Below are positions 7,222-16,458 of a stretch of 27,330 nt of DNA, piece after piece; position 1 is the first letter of the stretch; each line of letters starts with the position of its first letter. Under the pieces are notes generated by a model. It worked only from the letters and a program-made list of their open reading frames with translations, searched no databases and was not told the DNA's origin. Both the position numbers and the translations under genes were made by a program. Source of the DNA: CAYYYG01 sp964476135 (lineage in GTDB: Bacteria > Patescibacteriota > Microgenomatia > UBA1406 > GWC2-37-13); NCBI GenBank assembly GCA_964476135.1, contig CAYYYG010000014.1, positions 1-27,330 on the forward strand, read 5' to 3'.

Positions 7222-7923
7222 TCAACTTCGTTTTTCAAGATCGATAATTGTAAGAAAAATTCCTAAACTTATCAGACTGACAAAATAGAATATTGACCTG
7301 ATGTCAAGTATTCCTTTTGTAAAATTCTGCAGATGATAAACCGGACTGTATAAATTGGCATTATCTATAATAAATTTCGGCAATGACGATGCGGCAAAGT
7401 CAGTCGATAGAATAACAAGAAAAAATATTACAATAACCGAAGATAAGAAAGCTACAACCTGATTTTTAGTAAATGCGGAAAACAACATCGAGATTGCAGC
7501 GAACGAAGAACCCATTAGCACAGCACCTAAATACGCTACTATTATTTCAGGAATATATAACCCCGCAATATAAGTTAAAGATACTGGCAGAGCAAATGTA
7601 AGCAAAAGTCCGATGCTAATTAAGGTGACAAGAGAGAAAAATTTAGCGAGGATTATTTGCGATTCCGAAACAGGAAGTGATAGTAGTGATTCTATGGTGT
7701 TTGTACGCTTTTCCTCAGAAACGATTCTCATGCTAATAGCAGGCACAAATACCATAAATAGCCATGGTAATAAGTTAAAGAAAGGTTTCATCGAAGCCGA
7801 CCCGAACAAAAAGATATCTTTTACGAACAAAAAATTAGCAAATACGGCAAACAACGTAACTACTATATAACCAATAGGATTATTTGCATAATATGAAATT
7901 TCTTTCTTATATAGACTAAACAT
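7222..7923 (-). CDS. ABC-2-type permease, GldF-like
   Basis: The 233-residue protein has six hydrophobic helices and begins with MFSLYKKEISYYANNPIGY, the usual opening of ABC-2 permeases of the GldF/NosY kind. The cytoplasmic loop after helix 2, MRIVSEEKRTNTIESLLSLP, is the characteristic coupling motif of this family. It would form the membrane channel with the ATPase encoded 9 bases upstream and the GldG-like protein downstream. What it moves cannot be told. Confidence 0.88.
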   Translation of the reverse strand: MFSLYKKEISYYANNPIGYIVVTLFAVFANFLFVKDIFLFGSASMKPFFNLLPWLFMVFVPAISMRIVSEEKRTNTIESLLSLPVSESQIILAKFFSLVTLISIGLLLTFALPVSLTYIAGLYIPEIIVAYLGAVLMGSSFAAISMLFSAFTKNQVVAFLSSVIVIFFLVILSTDFAASSLPKFIIDNANLYSPVYHLQNFTKGILDIRSIFYFVSLISLGIFLTIIDLEKRS

Positions 7924-7932
7924 ATTTATTCA

Positions 7933-8643
7933 TTATTTGCTAAACGATTCCTCCGAATGCTTTTTTACTAATTTCTTGAACAATTCCTCGACTGAACCGC
8001 GACCTTCAGGCTTTAAACCATCATAAACTATTTCGCCCTTATCAATAATAACCAATCTGTTTGCGATATCCTCAACTTCCGATAATATGTGGGTTGAAAA
8101 AATAATAGTTTTTTTTGTTGCAATTTTTTTTATAAATAACCTTATCCTATCCTGTTCGATCGGATCCAAACCTGACGTTGGCTCATCAAGCACTAAAATT
8201 TCCGGGTCGCCGATTAACGCTGCAGCAAGACCCACGCGCTGCTTATAACCTCTTGATAAAGTCTCAATCTTGGTTTTAAGCACGTCGCTTAATCCAATTT
8301 CTTCTGCTAAAACAGAAACTTCATTCGACGGAATTTTTTTAACTTCGCACACAAATTTCAGATATTCCTCAACTTTCATTTCCTGATACAACGGATTATT
8401 TTCAGGCAAATAACCTATTTTTCTCAATATTCTGATTCTGTCAACGACAGGATCCAAGCCCTGCACGGTTATCCGACCCGAAGTAACATGAAGATAACCC
8501 AATATCATCCTCATTGTCGTAGTTTTACCGGCTCCGTTCGGGCCTAAAAAACCGATTATGTCTCCACCCGACGCTTGCAGCGATATTTTCTTTACGGCTG
8601 TTTTTGAGCCAAATTTTTTTGTTACCGAAGTAAGAGAAATCAT
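7933..8643 (-). CDS. ABC transporter ATP-binding protein, GldA-like
   Basis: The 236-residue ATPase has Walker A GPNGAGKT (34-41), a Q-loop region YLPENNPLYQEM, the signature LSRGYKQRVGLAAAL (the usual LSGGQ is LSRGY, as in many ABC-2 exporters), Walker B ILVLDEPTSGLD and the H-switch FSTHIL. It powers the ABC-2 exporter encoded downstream and is the first gene of the operon. A TTGCGT-17-TATAAA promoter lies just upstream. The divergent gene on the other side of the 161-bp gap is the first anchored paralog. Confidence 0.93.
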   Translation of the reverse strand: MISLTSVTKKFGSKTAVKKISLQASGGDIIGFLGPNGAGKTTTMRMILGYLHVTSGRITVQGLDPVVDRIRILRKIGYLPENNPLYQEMKVEEYLKFVCEVKKIPSNEVSVLAEEIGLSDVLKTKIETLSRGYKQRVGLAAALIGDPEILVLDEPTSGLDPIEQDRIRLFIKKIATKKTIIFSTHILSEVEDIANRLVIIDKGEIVYDGLKPEGRGSVEELFKKLVKKHSEESFSK

Positions 8644-8665
8644 ATATAAATAGAATGAATTTTAT

Positions 8666-8694
8666 TTTATATCAAATTTTCAAAATAAACGCAA
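8666..8694 (-). promoter_or_regulatory. Promoter of the Gld-type ABC operon
   Basis: On the minus strand TTGCGT (8694-8689) and TATAAA (8671-8666) are separated by 17 bases. Transcription would begin near 8659, about 15 bases before the ATG at 8643. Confidence 0.5.
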
Positions 8695-8747
8695 GGTTAT
8701 TTATAAAAAAATAATATATCAAAACGGTTCATACCCAAAATAAATAC

Positions 8748-8776
8748 TTGACATTATATTTATTTTTATCTAAGAT
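8748..8776 (+). promoter_or_regulatory. Promoter of the first anchored paralog
   Basis: TTGACA (8748-8753), 17 bases, TAAGAT (8771-8776). Transcription would begin near 8783. This decides the start of the gene: the TTG at 8748 and the ATG at 8775 lie inside the promoter, so the first transcribed in-frame ATG is 8805. Confidence 0.65.
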
Positions 8777-8804
8777 GGATTTAATTACAAATTCCAATGA
8801 TGTA

Positions 8805-11144
8805 ATGGAAAATAATGCATCCTCTGGAGGAAAACAAAAAAGCAAGTTTCTGTTGCTTGCATCGGTTTTGCTTTTCCTCTTAATTGTTCTTCTCGTCATT
8901 ATTATTTCCCAACGTAATAATCAGCCAGGTAATGTGACACAGCTTCAGCCTACACCTGCAACATCGCAGCCTACGCCCCCAGTAAAGGACGTGGCCGCAA
9001 GCGCTATTCAAGCGCCGCAAGTGTCGTTTGGAGCGTGGACTGGGTTACAGGCCACAGCCACATTCCCCACCTCGGCTTCCGTGTATTCGTTCAAAACGAA
9101 CTACACTTTTGATGAAGCCAAGACCATGCTCAATAAGCTTGGTTTTAAGGCAGACATCGAAACACAATCCAATGCGGTTGTGGGTTATTACTCAGACGAC
9201 TCTGGGAAAAATATTGCTCTTGCCGCAGTCGACCTGACAAACGGCAATATGGCATATAATTCTACCGATGGAATTAAACTGCCTGCTGGCGCCACCCTTG
9301 AAGCGAAAGCTCTTGCGCTTCTAAAAACCGTTGGTCTTTATGACAACACAATGGTAGCCGGTGCACAATATAAAAGTAAAAAACATCCAGGGAAAACTTT
9401 TATAGAGATTCACCGAAGCTGGGACAAGCTCGGCTTGCCCGTTCTTAACCCAGTTGGTTTAATGAATATTCCTGAAAACAGGAAATTAGCCAACGCTACG
9501 CTTCAATCTGTTAACGCGAATAATCCTGTAGACTCAGATATATTTGCAACATCTGATAGTTCTGACGGCAAAGCCAGAAGCGATGACTTCAATACCATCG
9601 TTCTTGCAGTATCTGATGCTGATCAGAAAGTAACACTGATTAAGTCAAATATCAGACCGTTACAGACAGCGGCCCCGACAACAACATCGCTCATAAGCTA
9701 CGACGATGCTGTTGCTATGCTTAAGTCGGGTTCATATGAGTTTATTTATACGTCGCCGACTGGTGGTGGTTCGGGAATGCCTTGGGAAACCGTTTTTCCA
9801 CAAAACAAAGCCGAAGCCCAAACAGCTGTCGTAAGCGAATCGATGGTTGCTTATCTTGAAAGTCATCCATCAAGCGCCCAGGACATGATGAAGCCCTACT
9901 ATATATTCCGTGGAACAGCACAGCTCACTAGCGGATATATGGCTTCATTCGTCGCAGCCGTGCCGGCAACAAATAAGACCGTCGGAAGAAGTCTTATACC
10001 TGTTGCACATGCACAGCAAGATGAAAGAGGTCAGCAGCAGGGATCATTTGATCTGAACAACACACAAAATCCTCAGACAAATAATCCTCTTACACCAACC
10101 GCTGTACCTCCGATTCAGACAGGCTCACCTTTGCCTCCAGCCGCTGGTGACCAAAGCGTATGTGAACCTCCAGTAACCGCTATGAATCCGATAATTAACT
10201 ATGGAGGCACATATTTCGGCTACACTCTGAGACCGGGCCGCGACACTTATGAATGGTACTACATCCCAACAGCAGGTAATGTCGCTGTAGATTCTGTAGT
10301 CATAACCAATCTGCAGACGCTGGTCAACCAGCTTCAGGCAGCTCTTAATGGTCAGACATTTACAGAGCCGGTAACCCAGCCTGCAACACAGACACAGCAA
10401 GGCGTAACACCCACAATTTATGAAACAAATTTGGGTGATTCGGGTCAGAAACAAAGCACTTTTGAAGTACCTACAGTTGCGCAGCCAACATTCGCTCCAG
10501 TAGCGGTACAGAATAGTGAGTTTGTTATCCGTAAATTCAAGAAGATTGAAGGCGACATTCAGGAACAGGTTGACTACTGTCCGATCCGTTTAACCGGAAG
10601 TTCGCCGTCCTTGTTCGTCTATGCTCCAGAAGGTTCTCAGGTTTCAGTACAGCCGGGAGCAAAGCTTACCTATAGTGATCCGTTTATCAAGAGTGGCGAT
10701 TCCTGGAATGTGAGTACAATTTCCAACGGTGCCCTTAAGGTTAACGGTGTCGAAAGAGGTTACGCTTACTATGAATATAGAGGCGCATCCTTCAGTAAGC
10801 CAGAAGCAGGATGGGTTGTGAACAAAGGTAAATTGAATGAATTTGTTCAAACCGTCTTGGTATCCGGACTTGGATTAAATGCTAAGGAAGCGGAGAGAGC
10901 AGTTTTCGAGCTCAAGCACGCTGCAGGAGCTGTAACCGGTAACACCTTATTCGTCGGATTGATCGACAAATCTGAAGTTGCCAAGAATTTACCTCTTGCA
11001 ATCTCACCGCAGCCCGCAGTGGTTTACCGCTATCACTTCTATGTTTCCGAGGCCGCTGGACAGAACCCAGTAGCTCCTAAACTTGAGGCGATATCGAGAA
11101 AACCATTTATGGTTGTTGAGTTAGGTTCTTACTCAGTAAAGTAA
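8805..11144 (+). CDS. Membrane-anchored extracytoplasmic protein of unknown function, paralog 1
   Basis: The protein has 779 residues: a short basic N-terminus, one membrane helix (about 15-35), a Pro/Thr/Gln-rich spacer (36-70), an N-domain (about 75-395), a second linker rich in Pro, Thr, Asn and Gln, and a C-domain to the end. The only cysteines are C453 and C592, both conserved in the two paralogs downstream, suggesting a disulfide outside the membrane. Landmarks shared by all three are PYYIFRG (364-370), an A-x-A-Q motif in the linker (401-404), CPIR followed by an F-V-YAP strand, and a terminal ELGSYS. A PepSY/YycI-like fold for part of the N-domain is only a guess. No known family was recognised. 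Confidence 0.75.
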   Translation: MENNASSGGKQKSKFLLLASVLLFLLIVLLVIIISQRNNQPGNVTQLQPTPATSQPTPPVKDVAASAIQAPQVSFGAWTGLQATATFPTSASVYSFKTNYTFDEAKTMLNKLGFKADIETQSNAVVGYYSDDSGKNIALAAVDLTNGNMAYNSTDGIKLPAGATLEAKALALLKTVGLYDNTMVAGAQYKSKKHPGKTFIEIHRSWDKLGLPVLNPVGLMNIPENRKLANATLQSVNANNPVDSDIFATSDSSDGKARSDDFNTIVLAVSDADQKVTLIKSNIRPLQTAAPTTTSLISYDDAVAMLKSGSYEFIYTSPTGGGSGMPWETVFPQNKAEAQTAVVSESMVAYLESHPSSAQDMMKPYYIFRGTAQLTSGYMASFVAAVPATNKTVGRSLIPVAHAQQDERGQQQGSFDLNNTQNPQTNNPLTPTAVPPIQTGSPLPPAAGDQSVCEPPVTAMNPIINYGGTYFGYTLRPGRDTYEWYYIPTAGNVAVDSVVITNLQTLVNQLQAALNGQTFTEPVTQPATQTQQGVTPTIYETNLGDSGQKQSTFEVPTVAQPTFAPVAVQNSEFVIRKFKKIEGDIQEQVDYCPIRLTGSSPSLFVYAPEGSQVSVQPGAKLTYSDPFIKSGDSWNVSTISNGALKVNGVERGYAYYEYRGASFSKPEAGWVVNKGKLNEFVQTVLVSGLGLNAKEAERAVFELKHAAGAVTGNTLFVGLIDKSEVAKNLPLAISPQPAVVYRYHFYVSEAAGQNPVAPKLEAISRKPFMVVELGSYSVK

Positions 11145-11158
11145 AAGATAGAAGTCTG

Positions 11159-11190
11159 CCCTGCCCCGTAGTAAAACGGGGCAGGGTTTA
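11159..11190 (+). terminator. Strong hairpin between paralogs 1 and 2, possible terminator or attenuator
   Basis: CCCTGCCCCGT (11159-11169) pairs perfectly with ACGGGGCAGGG (11176-11186) around a 6-base loop. The T tract after it is poor (TTTACGTTTTC), so termination may be partial. It lies 14 bases after the stop of paralog 1 and ends just before the ATG at 11198. Confidence 0.65.
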
Positions 11191-11197
11191 CGTTTTC

Positions 11198-13458
11198 ATG
11201 AATACCCAAAAAAAAGGAAAAAAAAAATTTATCTCATAATCTTTAGTCTGCTTTTGGCACTTGTAGTACTTGTTATCGTCGACTCCCTAACAAAAAAAGT
11301 CACACAGAACACCGTTCAAGAGAAAGCAAAAGTTACTCCAACTCTCTTTGAAAATAAAGACCCATACTCATTTGAAATGGGAACAGCCAATGATAATAAC
11401 CTCCATGCAGAAAAAATTACCGAAACAATAAAAAATCTTTCCTCAAGTAATCTATTTCCTAGAGCTAAATTTGAGAAGTGGTACGGATTTGCGGAAATAC
11501 AGGTACCCGTCGCGAGAAACAAATATTTTTTTAAGACAAACTACAGTATCGACGATGTTAGACCACTGGCAAATACGCTGTCAGCATCGGGAAAAATTAA
11601 AAAATACGGCAATACAGTGTTAGCAAGTACTATCGGTGAGAAAGGCCAGCTGGGAGCAATGCTGTTTTTTGAAACCAATACTGGATATTTCCATTTTACT
11701 GCATACCCTGGAGTTGATATGCCTGATAAAGATTTAGATATAGACGCAAGAATATATGCGCTTCTAAAAAAACTCGACATATACGACCAGTCGATGCAAA
11801 TAACCGCCGCATACAAAAAAAAGTCATTCGAGGGAAGCAAATTTTATGAAATAAAAAGAAATTGGGCACTAATTGGCTTGCCTATTTATAATCCGGTGGG
11901 ACTTCTCAACATACGAGAAAATACAAAAATCAGCGAATTAGGATTTAATAGCAATTCGACACTATCAAATATAAATGATGACATTAGTGAAACGTCGGAT
12001 CTAACCGAAGGCATAGAAAGGCGTGCAGACTTTAATACCATCACGATACAAATTTCTGAAAAAAATAATAAAGTTATTTCAATTATTTCCAATATCAGGA
12101 AAATTGCCAGTAAATCGGAAGATGCGCTGATTGTCCCCTACAAGGAGGCTATATCGATATTACAGAACGACGATAGTCAGTTTATACTAGCATCACCCGG
12201 AGGTGAGGGTAAAGAAGTGCCTTGGGAAAAAATATACCCGAATCAAATGGCCGAAGCGGAAATTGCCGAAGTTACTGAATCAGCACTTGCATACTTAGAA
12301 AACTCACCCGGAATTTCGCAATCTACCCTCGAGCCCTTTTATATTTTTCGTGGCAAAGCTAACTTAAAAAGCGGCTATTTGACTGATTTTATCGCAATTC
12401 AACCCGCAACAAAACAACCACTAAAAAATACCGGGATCTTGCCCTTCCGACTGATCCCTCAAGTGCAGGCGCAAGATACGACCCAAAAACAAGGAGCTAT
12501 CGATCTGATTACTGCCACACCGAATCTTACACCGACACCAGTTGTTAATTTTGCTCTTCCAAACTGTTTTCCTCTAGCAACGGAACTCAACCCGAGTTAC
12601 GAGTTAAGATCCTACAGTCCGCCCAATAACGGGATATCACAGAATGTAACTTTCGGATTCAGTCATAAAGCGCTTATCAATGGTCAAGTCACCTACAGTC
12701 GCAAGGGATGGTGGTATATGATTCCGGCGCCTAACTCCGATGTTAATATCCTTCGTTACGATGTTGACAAAGTTCTTCTCGCCATAAAATCGATCACCGG
12801 CAGGCGTGATTTTCGTGCTTTTCTAAATGTGTTAGGACAAGGAATCTATCCGGACTTTCAGATTACAGGAGCAAGCTGCCCGATAAGAATAACCGGAGAG
12901 TCGCCGACAATTTTTATTTACGCTCCAACTGGCTCAATACTAGACATTTTCCCGCCGAATAGCATCATATACGCTGACCCCCCGACCACCGCAAGTGCAA
13001 AATGGCGTGTTAAAATGCAGGCTGATGGGACATTTCTTGTGAATGATACCAATACCAGAAGCTATCTATATTATGAATACCCTTCATCCATAAAACTGCA
13101 GCGGCCAAATTTCGGCTGGAACATCGATAAAAATAATATCGAAGGCTTCGCAAAGCAGACACTGGCTAAATTGTTCGGTTTTTCAAAAAATGAAACAGAA
13201 AGACTGATCTTCGAGTTGAATCATGCTTCATCCTCGGTCGATAAAGATAAAATTTTTGTAGGTATAATTAATGATGAAGAGATAAAAAACAGGCTTAATC
13301 TAAAAATCAGTTCTGAAAATGGCGGATTTGTAGTAAATAGGATACATTTATATGTCGGAAAACTCAATGAAGAACCAGTGATGCCACCCGCAATCAAACC
13401 GATTGTACGTCACGAAAAATTAGTATTGGAGATTGGTGCCTGGAGCGAAAATGATTAA
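11198..13458 (+). CDS. Membrane-anchored extracytoplasmic protein, paralog 2, N-terminus out of frame at a poly-A tract
   Basis: The uninterrupted frame begins with a TTG at 11254 in the middle of a membrane helix, which is an unlikely start. An ATG at 11198 opens a basic leader (MNTQKKGKKK) but reaches a TAA at 11237. One extra A in the A10 tract at 11218-11227 would fuse this leader to IYLIIFSLLLALVVLVIV and the rest, giving the same basic-then-membrane-helix start as both neighbours. The remainder (about 735 residues) aligns with paralogs 1 and 3: PFYIFRG, a VQAQ linker motif near 12460-12475, cysteines encoded at 12565 and 12877, CPIRITG and a terminal EIGAWS. It could be an indel error, an off-phase gene, or a gene read by slippage. 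Function unknown. Confidence 0.7.
11208..11227 (+). repeat. A8 and A10 homopolymer tracts at the start of paralog 2
   Basis: Eight A (11208-11215) and ten A (11218-11227) are separated by GG within the first ten codons after the ATG at 11198. The present length puts the leader one base out of frame with the body of the gene. Confidence 0.9.
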
Positions 13459-15688
13459 ACATAATAAAAAAAAGAACTCATCATCCGTGGGCAGACTAAC
13501 GGCATTAGTGGTCCTTTTTATCTTAGTCGCAGCTTTTGCCGTACATACGGGACTGAAAAATAAGGCCGAACTCAATAATCATCGAGAGATCCTGACAACC
13601 GAAACTTTTGAATTAAAGCAAATCAAAACGGAAAACGGCGATCAATCTATACCACCTGGCATTAATTCTATCTCAGGGGCAGCTTTTTTCCCGTCGGCAA
13701 AATTCGCCTCCTGGCGCGGTTTCCATGAAATCCGTATACCTACTTCATACAAAACATACAGTCTTGAAGCTAATATCTCAGATAAACAGGTAAGAAATGT
13801 CATCAGTTATTTATCGAAAGGCGCCGAAGTTAAAAAGAACGGCTTCATTTATTTAGCATACACTGCTGATAAAACAAACAAGTCTGGATCGATAATATTA
13901 TTCGACGCCAAGACTGGGCAATTTTCTTACCGATCTACAAATGGTATAAAAATAATTTCTGCAAAATCAGATTCATCAACCTTGATTAATGAGTTCATAA
14001 AACATCTCGGTATTACCGATGAGACTATTAAAATCACAGCTACATATAAAAGAAAATCAGCACCCGGAAATATATTTTATGAGATAAAACGCGACTGGAA
14101 ACTTGCAGGTCTTCCTATACTTAACCCGATAGGTCTGCTTAATCTTGAAGATACCCGAAAAATAAAAGATCTTTCATTCGCACCCGACCATAACACTTCC
14201 CCAAAAGACAACGACATCTACTCCACTTCCGATAATTCAGATAATCTGGCAAGAAAAGCGGATTTTAATACGATGACAATAGAACTTTCCGAAAAGGACC
14301 AGAAAATCGTCAGTGCATACTCGACTTTAAGACGTCTAACCTCTGCTGAAACTATATCAGACATCATTTCATACAAAGAGGCGACGGAAAAACTGATAAA
14401 AGGCAAGGATGCGACAATCTTTACCTCGCCCGCCGGTGAAGGATTCGGAACTCCCTGGGAAAAAATTTATCCAGGAAAAATGGCCGAGTCAAAAATGGCC
14501 GAGGTGACCGATTCTGCGCTTGCATACCTTGAACAAATGCCCGGAATTGACCAGCAGAAACTCGAGCCATACTACATTTTTCGCGGAAAAGCCACACTCA
14601 CGAGCGGATACGATACTTATTTTGTCGCATTGGTTCCTGCCAATAAAAATCACGATCCGATGTCGCAAAAATGGTTCGACTACAAATTTTTTCCTATCGC
14701 AAACGCCCAACAATACGCTCCTTCGCAAAAACAAGGTACATTCACACTAACCGAAGCCACTCCCGACCCGTTTCCTCCTACACCAACTCCGAATTATACA
14801 GAAACATGCATCCCGAAAATTGAAGACCTGAACCCGCGCTCAACGATCCAGTCATCAAACGGTTCCGATGTCCTCACAGTCGGCAGAAGTCATATTGCAG
14901 TGGTCATGAATAAGGTGCAGATAAGCAGACGCGGCTGGTGGTATTTTACGCCGGCACCCAATTCCAGTGATGCTATCCTACAAAGCGATTACACTAAGGC
15001 TTTAATACTTATTCAGTCGGTCACCAATCAGACCGATTTTCGCCGCTTTCAAGATACTCGATACAACCCCCCCGGGCCGATGGGTGTACTGATAGATTAT
15101 CAGAGACAGGGAGCCGACTGCCCCATCCGTATAACCGGAGAGTCCCCAACGATCTTTGTTTATGCTCCAGCCGGATCAAAACTTGCGATAAATCCGGTTA
15201 ATAAAATTACCTATTCCGATCCGGCACTAAACCATGCTTATTCCTGGAATGTTGCGGTCGATTACAACGGCGGACTATTGATCGACAACTCATATCTCAG
15301 AGATTATTTATATTATGAGTATGATCCGGCGATCAAATTTAGCAGGCCAAAAGAAGGCTGGCGGATTAGTAGATCAGATACTTCACGCTTTGCTAATCAG
15401 TTAGCCGCCGAACTTGGACTTAACCGATTAGAAACAACCAGATTGAAATTCGAACTTTTTCAGGGTGCCAATCAGGTAAAGGCGGAAGAATTATTTGTCG
15501 GTATAATCGACAAATCGGAAATCGATAATTATCTGCCGCTTAATATTTCGCGAAACGATTTTGCTCTAACTCGCCTGCATTTCTACGTCGACCACTATAA
15601 AAAGACTGATAAGATCGATGATACGAAGCTAAAAAAAATAATACGAGGAAATAAAATGATTCTTGAAATCGGCAGTTACAGCCCTTAA
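13451..15688 (+). CDS. Membrane-anchored extracytoplasmic protein of unknown function, paralog 3
   Basis: The 745-residue protein has a basic start (MIKHNKKK), one membrane helix (about 16-33), then the same two-domain layout as paralogs 1 and 2. It keeps PYYIFRG, an A-N-A-Q linker motif, a Thr/Pro-rich spacer (TPTPNYTETC), its only cysteines C453 and C557, CPIRITGESPTIFVYAP and a terminal EIGSYS. ATG 13451 lies 8 bases inside the end of paralog 2 and has GGAG 5 bases upstream, one of the few clear Shine-Dalgarno sites here, so translation is probably coupled to paralog 2. A TTG start at 13433 is possible but less likely. The stop abuts the stop of trmD with no gap. Function unknown. Confidence 0.78.
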   Translation: MIKHNKKKNSSSVGRLTALVVLFILVAAFAVHTGLKNKAELNNHREILTTETFELKQIKTENGDQSIPPGINSISGAAFFPSAKFASWRGFHEIRIPTSYKTYSLEANISDKQVRNVISYLSKGAEVKKNGFIYLAYTADKTNKSGSIILFDAKTGQFSYRSTNGIKIISAKSDSSTLINEFIKHLGITDETIKITATYKRKSAPGNIFYEIKRDWKLAGLPILNPIGLLNLEDTRKIKDLSFAPDHNTSPKDNDIYSTSDNSDNLARKADFNTMTIELSEKDQKIVSAYSTLRRLTSAETISDIISYKEATEKLIKGKDATIFTSPAGEGFGTPWEKIYPGKMAESKMAEVTDSALAYLEQMPGIDQQKLEPYYIFRGKATLTSGYDTYFVALVPANKNHDPMSQKWFDYKFFPIANAQQYAPSQKQGTFTLTEATPDPFPPTPTPNYTETCIPKIEDLNPRSTIQSSNGSDVLTVGRSHIAVVMNKVQISRRGWWYFTPAPNSSDAILQSDYTKALILIQSVTNQTDFRRFQDTRYNPPGPMGVLIDYQRQGADCPIRITGESPTIFVYAPAGSKLAINPVNKITYSDPALNHAYSWNVAVDYNGGLLIDNSYLRDYLYYEYDPAIKFSRPKEGWRISRSDTSRFANQLAAELGLNRLETTRLKFELFQGANQVKAEELFVGIIDKSEIDNYLPLNISRNDFALTRLHFYVDHYKKTDKIDDTKLKKIIRGNKMILEIGSYSP

Positions 15689-16435
15689 TTACTCCAATAA
15701 ATCCGGACGACGCCTGATTGTTTCTTCAAAAGCCATCTTCAATCTCCATTCGCTGATTTTTTTATGGTCACCCGATAAAAGTATCGATGGTACTTTCGCG
15801 CCGTTATATTCTTCCGGCCTTGTATAGTGTGGATATTCTATCAGCCGAACTTCAGCAATTCCTTTCTCAATCAGCCGCTCAATAAGCTCATTTTCACCGA
15901 CTGCCTTTTTCAACTCCTGCAAAGATACAATCGAATGACTTTCCTCGATAGTGGCCGACTCTTTTTTCAAAACTCCAGGCAATAGTCTGACTACTGAGTC
16001 GATAATAGCCGCGGCAGTAATTTCTCCGCCGGTCATGACAAAATCACCGAGCGAAATCTCCTCATCTGCCAGATCCCTTATTCTCTCATCGTAACCCTCA
16101 TAGTGACCAGCGATGATAACAATCTGCTTTTCCTCAGCTAATTTTTCTGCTTTGCCTTGATCGAACAATTGACCTTTGGGAGTGGTGAGCAGCACTTTAG
16201 ACTCGGTGCTTTTAACTTTCGCAAGCGCGCGCCCGATAACATCAACCTTCATCACCATTCCCGCGCCTCCGCCATACGGGCGGTCATCGACAGTGCCATA
16301 CGAATCCGCTGCAAAATCACGAAGATTTATTATTTCTATCGTAACACTTCCCTTCTCAACGGCTCTTTTAACGATGCTTTCGCCGATAAAAGAATTGATC
16401 ATTTCAGGAAAGAGCGTTATGACGGTTATTTTCAT
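15689..16435 (-). CDS. trmD: tRNA (guanine-37-N1)-methyltransferase
   Basis: The 248-residue SPOUT methyltransferase places m1G at position 37 of tRNAs, which prevents frameshifting. Family motifs are ITLFPEM at the start, DDRPYGGGAGMVM, GHYEGYDERI in the S-adenosylmethionine knot, and SLGDFVMTGGE followed by AAIIDSVVRLLPGVL; TRP in the C-terminal region is also typical. A longer frame to 16483 would overlap yidD on the other strand. ATG 16435 is preferred because MKITVITLFPEM is the conserved N-terminus and a minus-strand TATAAT ends 6 bases before it, which predicts a leaderless mRNA. Confidence 0.95.
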   Translation of the reverse strand: MKITVITLFPEMINSFIGESIVKRAVEKGSVTIEIINLRDFAADSYGTVDDRPYGGGAGMVMKVDVIGRALAKVKSTESKVLLTTPKGQLFDQGKAEKLAEEKQIVIIAGHYEGYDERIRDLADEEISLGDFVMTGGEITAAAIIDSVVRLLPGVLKKESATIEESHSIVSLQELKKAVGENELIERLIEKGIAEVRLIEYPHYTRPEEYNGAKVPSILLSGDHKKISEWRLKMAFEETIRRRPDLLE

Positions 16436-16441
16436 ACCGAT

Positions 16442-16451
16442 ATTATATACT
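16442..16451. promoter_or_regulatory. Interlocked bidirectional -10 between trmD and yidD
   Basis: Within ATTATATACT the minus strand reads TATAAT (16447 down to 16442) and the plus strand reads TATACT (16446-16451). The trmD ATG (16435) lies 6 bases and the yidD ATG (16459) 7 bases beyond them, so both mRNAs are predicted to be leaderless. Confidence 0.55.
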
Positions 16452-16458
16452 TTCTTAC

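Noticed and set aside
8748..8804. TTG start at 8748 or ATG at 8775 for paralog 1
   Set aside because: These codons lie in the -35 (TTGACA) and -10 (TAAGAT) of a well-spaced promoter, so they are probably not transcribed; ATG 8805 gives a cleaner membrane-anchor start.
13433..13450. TTG start for paralog 3
   Set aside because: ATG 13451 has GGAG 5 bases upstream and begins a typical basic leader; the TTG start adds only six residues encoded inside paralog 2.
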